A stretch of DNA of 19,643 nucleotides from JBPOFY01 sp049889815. Lineage in GTDB: Bacteria > Verrucomicrobiota > Verrucomicrobiia > Opitutales > Coraliomargaritaceae. Both the position numbers and the translations under genes were made by a program. The notes beneath the pieces are model-generated. The model worked only from the letters and a program-made list of their open reading frames with translations, ran no database searches and was not told the origin of the DNA. This document shows positions 13,639 to 19,643 of the stretch, piece by piece (the first letter of the stretch is position 1; each line of letters starts with the position of its first letter). Where the stretch lies: assembly GCA_049889815.1 (NCBI GenBank), contig JBMHCR010000016.1, positions 1 through 19,643 of the forward strand, given 5' to 3'.

Positions 13639-15582
13639 TTATTTGTAGCTGCGAGTGACCAGCTTAACGTTTTCGTAGATGAGTGGCTCCTTGTGGAGTT
13701 GTGGAGCGGAGTCCTCGCCCTTGTGTTCCCATACACCAACAAAAGTAAAGTTTTCGTCATCACGCTTTGCCTCACCGTCTTCGGTCTGGTGTTCAACACG
13801 GAAATGTCCGCCGCAGGATTCTTCGCGCATCAGCGCATCGCGGCACATGAGTTCGCCGAATTCAATGAAGTCAGCCACACGACCTGCTCGTTCGAGCTCA
13901 GGGTTCAAACCATCCGCATCGCCGACGACGCGAACATTGCTCCAAAACTCTTTCTTGAGCGCTTGGATTTCGGCAATCGCTTCTTCGAGTCCTTCTTTGG
14001 AGCGCGCCATGCCGCACCTTTCCCAAACTATATGGCCAAGTCGTTTGTGAAAGGAACGTGGGGACTCTGTGCCATTTATCGACATGAGTTTGTCAATGCG
14101 CTGTTTGACCGCACTTTCGACCTCAGCAAAGGCCGGATGGTCCGTTGTTACTTTACCAGCTGCGGCCACGCCTTGTTCGCCGAGGTAATTGCCCACGGTG
14201 TATGGTAGCACGAAATACCCGTCCGCAAGCCCCTGCATCAATGCCGAAGCGCCCAGGCGGTTTGCTCCGTGGTCGGAGAAATTAGCTTCACCCCCGACAA
14301 ACATGCCCGGGATAGTTGACTCCAAGTTATAGTCGACCCAGAGACCACCCATGGTGTAGTGAACCGCGGGAAAAATCATCATGGGCACCTCGTATGGGTT
14401 GTCGCCTGTGATGCACTCATACATCTCGAAGAGATTGCCATAGCGCTCTTCAATGGTCTTTTGACCATCACGTTTGATCGCATCGCGAAAATCGAGGAAC
14501 ACACCCAGTCCTGTTGTCGCAACACCGCGACCTTCATCGCAAGCCTCCTTAGCGGCACGTGATGAAATGTCACGCGGAGCAAGGTTGCCGAAGCTTGGGT
14601 ATTTGCGCTCTAGGTAATAGTCTCGATCCTTCTCAGCGACATCATTCGGATTGAGCTTGCCTGCGCGAATCTGCTCAGCGGTCGCGGCACTTTTCGGCGC
14701 CCAAATGCGCCCGTCGTTACGAAGCGACTCCGACATAAGGGTGAGCTTCGATTGCTGATCGCCGTGAACTGGAATACAAGTCGGGTGGATTTGAGTGTAA
14801 CACGGGTTGGCAAACCCCGCCCCCCGTTTGTGGGCGCGATAACCTGCCGTTACGTTACAACCCTGTGCGTTAGTCGAGAGAAAGAAAACGTTGCCATACC
14901 CGCCGGTTGCAAGCACCACGCAATCAGCCGCATGCCGTGAGATCTCACCTGTTATCATGTTGCGAACGATGATACCCTTGGCATGGCCGTCGACTTTCAC
15001 GACATCAAGCATCTCGTGGCGGTTGTACATCCTTACCTTGCCAAGGCCAATCTGCTTACTGAGACCCGCGTAGGCTCCGAGTAGCAACTGCTGCCCTGTT
15101 TGACCACGAGCATAAAAAGTTCGGGAGACCTGTGCGCCACCGAAGGAACGGTTCGCAAGATAGCCACCATACTCACGAGCAAAAGGCACACCTTGGGCGA
15201 CACACTGATCGATGATGTCGGCGCTCACCTCAGCGAGACGGTAAACGTTCGCCTCGCGTGCACGATAGTCGCCACCCTTTACGGTGTCGTAGAAGAGGCG
15301 CTTGACGCTGTCACCATCGTTTTGATAGTTCTTCGCCGCATTGATACCACCTTGGGCAGCGATACTGTGAGCACGACGCGGACTGTCCTGATAACAAAAG
15401 CAAGAAACGTTGTAGCCTTGCTCCGCAAGGCTAGCCGCAGCCGCACTACCGGCGAGACCAGAGCCGACAACGATCACCTTATATTTACGACGATTCGCCG
15501 GGTTCACCAGCTTCATGTTGAACTTGTGCGACGACCACTTATTCTCGAGCGGTCCTTCTGGGATTTTCGAATCTAAATTCAT
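13639..15582 (-). CDS. sdhA: Succinate dehydrogenase flavoprotein subunit
   Basis: Oxidises succinate to fumarate on covalently bound FAD, at the cytoplasmic face of the membrane. The FAD-binding motif VIVVGSGLAGSAAAASL is at about 36-52. The flavin-linking histidine is H72 in RRAHSIAAQGGINAA. Further signatures are NDGDSVKRLFYDTVKGGDYRARE, VLATGGYGNVFFLSTNA, NPCYTQIHPTCIP, GLWVDYNLESTIPGMFVGGEANFSDHGANRLGASAL and, near the end, RDALMREESCGGHFR. At 647 residues it has the length of the B. subtilis/Bacteroidota type rather than the roughly 590 of E. coli. It lies 12 bases after sdhC and 18 before sdhB. Direction (succinate oxidation versus fumarate reduction) cannot be decided from sequence. 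Confidence 0.97.
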   Translation of the reverse strand: MNLDSKIPEGPLENKWSSHKFNMKLVNPANRRKYKVIVVGSGLAGSAAAASLAEQGYNVSCFCYQDSPRRAHSIAAQGGINAAKNYQNDGDSVKRLFYDTVKGGDYRAREANVYRLAEVSADIIDQCVAQGVPFAREYGGYLANRSFGGAQVSRTFYARGQTGQQLLLGAYAGLSKQIGLGKVRMYNRHEMLDVVKVDGHAKGIIVRNMITGEISRHAADCVVLATGGYGNVFFLSTNAQGCNVTAGYRAHKRGAGFANPCYTQIHPTCIPVHGDQQSKLTLMSESLRNDGRIWAPKSAATAEQIRAGKLNPNDVAEKDRDYYLERKYPSFGNLAPRDISSRAAKEACDEGRGVATTGLGVFLDFRDAIKRDGQKTIEERYGNLFEMYECITGDNPYEVPMMIFPAVHYTMGGLWVDYNLESTIPGMFVGGEANFSDHGANRLGASALMQGLADGYFVLPYTVGNYLGEQGVAAAGKVTTDHPAFAEVESAVKQRIDKLMSINGTESPRSFHKRLGHIVWERCGMARSKEGLEEAIAEIQALKKEFWSNVRVVGDADGLNPELERAGRVADFIEFGELMCRDALMREESCGGHFRVEHQTEDGEAKRDDENFTFVGVWEHKGEDSAPQLHKEPLIYENVKLVTRSYK

Positions 15583-15594
15583 ATTCGTTCCGTC

Positions 15595-16401
15595 CTATTT
15601 TTGAAGTGTTTCTGTGATTGCGGTTACTGCATCAGGATCTCCGCCTGTCGGATCCTCCTTTAGCAAACCGGTAAGCGTTGCCACAGGGATACTTGCGAAT
15701 CCGAGAAAAATGATCCAGCCGTAGACAAGCGCGACCTTGTCTAGACGCGCCCGCCAGAGCGTATTCCGCAGACCCAAACTCTGAAACATACTGCTGAAAC
15801 CATGCGATAGGTGTAGGCAGAGTAAGCCAGTGGCAATGATGTAGAAAAGCGAGACCCACCAAACTTGGAAGCCCTCAACCATCATGTCATTCACATTAAA
15901 AGTCATGACCGGTTCCCCCTCTTTCATAACGACTTCACCATCCTTCACAAGCGGCACCAATGTCTTGGATAAGACACCCTTTTTATCATATTCCATGCTG
16001 GGCACAACGCGTGCGGTATAGTGCGCTATGTGAAACACGATAAATGCGAGCAGTATGATACCACTCATGCGCATCGTCCGTGCACCGTAAGAAGCCTGAA
16101 TCGGCTTGTCGTTGTCATAACCTTGCGGGCGTGCTTTCTTATTATCCAAAGTCAACGTAATCGCAGCCCAAAGGTGAACCACAATTGTCCCCAGCAGAAA
16201 CAGCCGGATCGCCCAGAGTGCCGCTGACGGAAGCTGGTGATGCAATTTGTACGCATACGCGTTGATGACTTCCGCCCCGAGGAAAATCTGCAAGTTGCCG
16301 AGCATATGACCGAGCACAAAAAGCACCAGTACGATGCCGGTCAGCGCCATGAGGATTTTCCGTCCGATGGTGGACTTGAAGAAGTTGCACAGAGAACACA
16401 T
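15595..16401 (-). CDS. sdhC: Succinate dehydrogenase cytochrome b558 subunit
   Basis: Membrane anchor of complex II, of the single-polypeptide, five-helix, di-heme type, passing electrons to menaquinone or ubiquinone. Five hydrophobic helices are visible at about residues 14-37, 62-84, 111-133, 180-203 and 223-247. Candidate heme ligands are H32 (GHMLGN), H76 (VVHLWAA), H124 or H127 (FHIAHYTAR) and H197 or H200 (LHLSHGFSSMFQSLG). The 268 residues exceed the roughly 200-240 of many relatives. The extra length sits in a polar loop between helices 3 and 4 (about 134-178, with DGEVVMKEGEPV). It is the first gene of sdhCAB. No Shine-Dalgarno precedes the ATG. Confidence 0.93.
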   Translation of the reverse strand: MCSLCNFFKSTIGRKILMALTGIVLVLFVLGHMLGNLQIFLGAEVINAYAYKLHHQLPSAALWAIRLFLLGTIVVHLWAAITLTLDNKKARPQGYDNDKPIQASYGARTMRMSGIILLAFIVFHIAHYTARVVPSMEYDKKGVLSKTLVPLVKDGEVVMKEGEPVMTFNVNDMMVEGFQVWWVSLFYIIATGLLCLHLSHGFSSMFQSLGLRNTLWRARLDKVALVYGWIIFLGFASIPVATLTGLLKEDPTGGDPDAVTAITETLQK

Positions 16402-16443
16402 GGTTTTATTTCAAGGTGTTTTAAGGCTGATTGGCCGAGCAAA

Positions 16444-16456
16444 TGATTTCAAATCA
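16444..16456. promoter_or_regulatory. 13-base palindrome upstream of sdhC (possible operator)
   Basis: TGATTT-C-AAATCA is a perfect odd palindrome centred at 16450. Its near edge is 42 bases upstream of the sdhC start. Its size and place suit a dimeric regulator of the sdh operon, but no regulator gene is nearby, so the binding protein is unknown. Confidence 0.35.
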
Positions 16457-16557
16457 CTAAAGACGTAGAAGTCATCTATTAGCAGAAGCAATGGGTATCA
16501 TTAGGTGCCTATTATCGCTGGACGGTAATTGCGCGTCACTTCTGTGCCGTGGTTGAT

Positions 16558-16572
16558 ACGTGCAGAGCACGT
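16558..16572. other. Six-pair hairpin in the sdh/pyrG divergent region
   Basis: ACGTGC (16558-16563) pairs with GCACGT (16567-16572) around AGA. On the plus strand the T that ends the right arm begins a run of four (16572-16575). With no plus-strand gene upstream it is more likely an operator or a chance palindrome than a terminator. Confidence 0.3.
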
Positions 16573-16775
16573 TTTGTCGACACTTAAATTAAAAATACTT
16601 ATTAAAATTAAATCTCAAAAATAGATTTACTTATCAACATGCTGCCACTTCCAACACTTTATCTGCAAAAAAGTTTGCCAACGCTAAGGCGCAAAGAATT
16701 GAATGCCGCCCCGGAGGCAGCCACTTCACCGCTCGCTTCCGTTTTTTCGTTATGACGCAGCCAAAGTCCAAACAT

Positions 16776-18371
16776 ATGAAATACATTTTCGTCACCGGAG
16801 GCGTCGTCTCCTCCCTCGGCAAAGGTCTGACATCGGCGGCGCTCGGGGCACTGCTAGAGCAGCGTGGCCTCAAGGTGCGTCTTCAGAAATTCGATCCCTA
16901 CCTCAACGTCGACCCAGGCACCATGAGCCCCTTCCAACACGGCGAGGTCTATGTGTTAAACGACGGCGCCGAAACGGACCTCGACCTCGGCCACTACGAA
17001 CGCTTTACCTCCGGCGAGCTCAGCCGCCTCAATAACCTCACCTCCGGCAAAGTCTACGAAACCGTTCTACAAAAAGAACGTCGTGGTGATTACCTAGGTG
17101 CCACTGTGCAGGTGATTCCACACGTCACCAATGAGATCAAGCAGCGCATCTACGATGGAGCTGGCGACGACGTGGATGTGCTCATTACGGAGCTCGGCGG
17201 CACAATCGGCGATATTGAGGGACTTCCGTTTCTTGAAGCGATGCGTCAGTTCGCGCTCGAAGTCGGTCGCGACGACGTGCTCTTCCTACACTGTACGCTG
17301 CTGCCCTATTTAAAAGCTGCGGGTGAGCTGAAGACCAAGCCAAGCCAACAGTCGGTCGCCAAACTTCGCGAGATCGGCATCCAACCAGATATCCTTGTAT
17401 GCCGCACCGAGCGACCAATGACCAACGAGATGCGCCAGAAGCTTTCCCTCTTCTGTAATGTCCCGGTCAAGGCAGTGATCGAAGAAATGGACGTCGAGAC
17501 GTCCATTTACGAACTGCCGCTCGCGTTGAAGGCAGAGAACATCGACGATTTGGTCGTTGACCACCTCAAACTCAATGCCCCGGACAGCGACATGAAGGTC
17601 TGGCACGATGTAGTACGCCGCCTAAAGGCTCCCAGCCACAAGGTCGAGATTGGCGTCGTAGGTAAATACATCGAACTACAAGACGCCTACAAATCCGTTT
17701 ACGAATCTATCGTTCATGCCGGCATCGCGAACGACGCAGCCGTGCGAATCGTACGCCTTGACGCAGAAGAAATCGAAAAGAACCCAGCGAAGCACCTCGC
17801 TTCCTTAGACGGTATTCTGATCCCGGGCGGGTTCGGCGACAGAGGCACAGAAGGCAAAATCATTGCCGCGAAATTTGCCCGAGAGAATGACATCCCCTAT
17901 TTCGGACTCTGCCTTGGCATGCAAATCGCGGTGATCGAATTCGCGCGAAACGTTGCCAGACTTGAGGAAGCAAACAGCACTGAGTTCAACCCTGGCACAC
18001 CGCATCCGGTGATTGATATCATGGAGGATCAAAAAGAGCTGACAACGAAAGGCGGCAACATGCGCCTCGGTGCCTGCCCATGTAAACTAGCCGATGATAG
18101 CTTCAGCTACCACGCCTACGGAGCCGAGATGATCGACGAGCGCCACCGTCACCGCTTTGAGTTCAACAATGCATACCGCGACCAGCTCAAGGAAGCAGGC
18201 CTCCGCATTGCAGGCACCAATCCCGAGCGCGACCTAGTTGAGATTATCGAAATCCCTGGGCACCCGTGGTTCGTAGCCGTGCAGTTCCATCCGGAGTTCA
18301 AATCAAAGCCGAATCAGGCACACCCACTCTTCGCGAATTTCATCGCCGCCGCGCTGAAGTATAAACGCTAG
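16776..18371 (+). CDS. pyrG: CTP synthase
   Basis: Makes CTP from UTP, ATP and glutamine; cytoplasmic. The N-terminal synthetase domain opens with KYIFVTGGVVSSLGKGL, the ATP site, followed by KFDPYLNVDPGTMSPFQHGEVYVLNDG and ITELGGTIGDIE. The C-terminal glutamine amidotransferase domain has IPGGFGDRG, the nucleophile in GLCLGMQ (C379) and the QFHPEF motif (H505, E507). From the ATG at 16776 it has 531 residues, close to E. coli's 545. An in-frame ATG at 16752 would add eight residues (MTQPKSKH); it is not excluded, but most family members begin right before KYIFVTGG. Neither start has a Shine-Dalgarno. It runs divergently from sdhCAB. Confidence 0.97.
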   Translation: MKYIFVTGGVVSSLGKGLTSAALGALLEQRGLKVRLQKFDPYLNVDPGTMSPFQHGEVYVLNDGAETDLDLGHYERFTSGELSRLNNLTSGKVYETVLQKERRGDYLGATVQVIPHVTNEIKQRIYDGAGDDVDVLITELGGTIGDIEGLPFLEAMRQFALEVGRDDVLFLHCTLLPYLKAAGELKTKPSQQSVAKLREIGIQPDILVCRTERPMTNEMRQKLSLFCNVPVKAVIEEMDVETSIYELPLALKAENIDDLVVDHLKLNAPDSDMKVWHDVVRRLKAPSHKVEIGVVGKYIELQDAYKSVYESIVHAGIANDAAVRIVRLDAEEIEKNPAKHLASLDGILIPGGFGDRGTEGKIIAAKFARENDIPYFGLCLGMQIAVIEFARNVARLEEANSTEFNPGTPHPVIDIMEDQKELTTKGGNMRLGACPCKLADDSFSYHAYGAEMIDERHRHRFEFNNAYRDQLKEAGLRIAGTNPERDLVEIIEIPGHPWFVAVQFHPEFKSKPNQAHPLFANFIAAALKYKR

Positions 18372-18446
18372 GTTCAGCGAGGAAGGGCCACTCACGTCGG
18401 AGCGCAACTTGACGCCCGCAGTCAGTCATATTCTCCACCCCAAATT

Positions 18447-18977
18447 ATGAGCCATTACACTTACCAAAAACGCCTAAAATCCATCTGGACTGCCGCTGTC
18501 GAAAAATACCGCTCGGGCCATCGGAAGCCTGAAGGGTTTTTCGATGAAGCAACGCTTGCAGAGCTCGCCACTTTTGGCCTCAACGTGATGGACGTATTTG
18601 ACTACGCCGAAGACTACGTCGACGAAGAGACCCCCGACTTTGAAACCTTTTTAATGATCTGCGAAGCACGTCGTGACTACTTTCTCACGATTCAGGAAGG
18701 CACACTCTCCGATAAGCGCCTAGACTCCTCAACTTTGCCGCCGAAGGACTCTGAGATGCGGGGCATCGTCTGGCTCCCGCGCATTATCCCAAAAGCGATT
18801 GCAAAGCTCAAAGGCGAACTACCCCACGAGACCATGTATTGCTGCGGCGGCGATCGATACTTTCTAAGCACCAACGACATCCACCCTGCTGAATTCCTAC
18901 GTGTCGTCTGGGCTTACGAAGACGAACCCGAAAAAATCGCCGATTGGGTCGAGGCACGCTTTCAATCAAAAAAGTGA
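18447..18977 (+). CDS. DUF5069 domain protein
   Basis: Protein of unknown function, 176 residues, likely cytoplasmic (no leader or membrane helix). The second half resembles DUF5069: a GIVWLPRIIPKAIAKLKGELP core that matches the family's W/Y-LPR-x-I-x-K-A-x-x-x-L-x-G pattern, then DRYFLSTNDIHPAEFLRVV and a closing DWVEARF. The first half (about 1-95) is acidic, with DVFDYAEDYVDEETPDFETF, and I do not recognise it. It follows pyrG after 75 bases on the same strand. No ribosome site is visible before the ATG. A strong terminator lies downstream. Confidence 0.72.
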   Translation: MSHYTYQKRLKSIWTAAVEKYRSGHRKPEGFFDEATLAELATFGLNVMDVFDYAEDYVDEETPDFETFLMICEARRDYFLTIQEGTLSDKRLDSSTLPPKDSEMRGIVWLPRIIPKAIAKLKGELPHETMYCCGGDRYFLSTNDIHPAEFLRVVWAYEDEPEKIADWVEARFQSKK

Positions 18978-18983
18978 ATCTGG

Positions 18984-18995
18984 CAGGAATTCCTG
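18984..18995. repeat. 12-base perfect palindrome after the DUF5069 gene
   Basis: CAGGAATTCCTG, starting six bases after the DUF5069 stop and followed by TTT. As RNA it would form only a four-pair stem, so it is a weak terminator at best. It may be a protein site or chance. Confidence 0.3.
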
Positions 18996-19039
18996 TTTCA
19001 CTAATGTAGCTTGATCTTATTTCGATATCAGTAATTTTC

Positions 19040-19073
19040 AAAAGTCCGCCCGATCCTGTCGGCGGACTTTTTT
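19040..19073 (+). terminator. Intrinsic terminator just before trpC
   Basis: AAAAGTCCGCC (19040-19050) pairs perfectly with GGCGGACTTTT (19061-19071) around a ten-base loop, and the T-run continues to 19073. The stem is eleven pairs with a GC-rich core. It ends the pyrG/DUF5069 transcript, but stops only three bases before the trpC ATG, so it also sits where a trpC leader should be and may act as an attenuator. Confidence 0.85.
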
Positions 19074-19076
19074 CTT

Positions 19077-19643
19077 ATGGATAAACTCGCCGAAATCATG
19101 GCCGCTAAGCGGCTCGCTGTTCAAAATCAGATTCGTCCTGTGCGCGATTCTGAACTGGAGCGCCTAAGCCAGATGCAAACACAAGGCGACAGCTTCTCGG
19201 AAGCACTTGCGCGCAAGGATCGCCTCTCAGTCATTTCCGAGATCAAGCGTAAGTCGCCCTCCGCTGGTGAAATCGCATCAGCCGACCTCGATGCGGTCGA
19301 ACAAGCGCGCAAATACGCAAACGCCGAGGCCGACTGTTTCTCCGTGCTCACCGACACCGATTACTTCGGCGGCAGCTTAAAAGATCTCTGGGACGTCGTC
19401 GAGTTTCTGGAAGTGCACAATCGCAAGACACCATGCCTCCGCAAGGATTTCATGGTACACCCTATCCAAGTCGTCGAAGCAGCGGAAGCCGGCGCCCGCG
19501 CGATCCTTATCATCGTGCGCGCACTCGAAGACGACGACATCAAAGCACTCTATGATGCTGCCAACCTCGCCGGACTCGACTCCCTCTTCGAAATCCACGA
19601 AGAATCCGAGCTCGAAAAAGCCCTCAAGTTTAACCCAAAGATT
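19077..19643 (+). CDS. trpC: Indole-3-glycerol phosphate synthase, 3' end missing
   Basis: Closes the indole ring in tryptophan synthesis, turning carboxyphenylamino-deoxyribulose phosphate into indole-3-glycerol phosphate; cytoplasmic TIM barrel. The 189 codons visible run off the right edge (full length is usually about 255-270). Signatures are SVISEIKRKSPSAGEI (the EIKRKSPS motif with the catalytic lysine), SVLTDTDYFGGSLKDL, PCLRKDFMVHPIQVVEA (second catalytic lysine in LRKDF), ARAILIIVRAL and LFEIHEESELEKAL. The start MDKLAEIMAAKR fits the family's N-terminal helix. There is no Shine-Dalgarno: the T-run of the terminator hairpin ends three bases before the ATG. Confidence 0.93.
   Translation, partial: MDKLAEIMAAKRLAVQNQIRPVRDSELERLSQMQTQGDSFSEALARKDRLSVISEIKRKSPSAGEIASADLDAVEQARKYANAEADCFSVLTDTDYFGGSLKDLWDVVEFLEVHNRKTPCLRKDFMVHPIQVVEAAEAGARAILIIVRALEDDDIKALYDAANLAGLDSLFEIHEESELEKALKFNPKI

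Larger units (their letters stand above)
16402..16775. other. Divergent sdhCAB/pyrG intergenic region
   Basis: 374 bases with no supportable gene. It holds a 13-base perfect odd palindrome 42 bases before sdhC, a six-pair hairpin at 16558-16572, and a very AT-rich stretch (16580-16630). A weak possible pyrG promoter is TTGTCG (16574-16579), 16 bases, TACTTA (16596-16601). No clear sdh promoter stands out. Confidence 0.5.

Noticed and set aside
13579..14208. Plus-strand frame of 209 codons over sdhA/sdhB
   Set aside because: It is antisense to well-supported succinate dehydrogenase genes and has no family motif.
16558..16575. Hairpin plus TTTT read as a terminator
   Set aside because: There is no plus-strand gene upstream to terminate and the T-run is only four bases.
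18998..19020. Possible trp leader peptide before the terminator
   Set aside because: The only ATG there is followed at once by TAG and no Trp codon run is present.

Overview
This window most likely comes from a free-living bacterium of the Verrucomicrobiota, perhaps a marine Opitutae/Puniceicoccales-type lineage. That is an inference from the gene mix: a DUF4838 secreted glycosidase-like protein, a DUF5069 protein, a three-gene succinate dehydrogenase of the cytochrome b558 (sdhCAB) type, and a near absence of Shine-Dalgarno sequences. It looks chromosomal and mostly housekeeping. I see no tRNA, rRNA, insertion sequence, phage gene or CRISPR array.

Layout. 1-500 (minus): Nudix hydrolase cut by the left edge. 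636-1616 (minus): FolE2, a GTP cyclohydrolase. 1799-4606 (plus): YycJ-like metallo-beta-lactamase, pyruvate kinase two bases later, then an unknown membrane-anchored protein. 4607-4959: a structured spacer with GC-rich hairpins and a possible 41-codon leader ORF. 4960-5463 (plus): exported BCP-type peroxiredoxin. 5480-8510 (minus): yraN, zwf and an OpcA-like G6PDH partner in one run. 8565-10205 (plus): an FAD-dependent oxidoreductase and an MnmM-type tRNA methyltransferase, three bases apart. 10179-12578 (minus): exported DUF4838 protein whose end overlaps mnmM. 12847-16401 (minus): sdhB, sdhA and sdhC. 16776-18371 (plus): pyrG. 18447-18977 (plus): DUF5069 protein. 19040-19073: a strong terminator hairpin. 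19077-end (plus): trpC, cut by the right edge.

How the genes work together. Zwf with the OpcA-like protein forms the NADPH-producing entry to the oxidative pentose phosphate pathway. Pyruvate kinase closes lower glycolysis. SdhCAB links the TCA cycle to the quinone pool. FolE2, PyrG and TrpC serve folate (or queuosine), CTP and tryptophan synthesis. The FAD oxidoreductase/MnmM pair is the most suggestive neighbourhood: it has the two activities that enteric bacteria carry in the single fused protein MnmC, so it may be a split route to mnm5(s2)U in the tRNA wobble position.

Points worth a second look: the missing start codon of the FAD oxidoreductase, the terminator ending just before the trpC start codon, the only strong Shine-Dalgarno in the window sitting in front of a tiny ORF coupled to the peroxiredoxin, the cysteine cluster in the OpcA-like protein, and palindromes upstream of sdhC.
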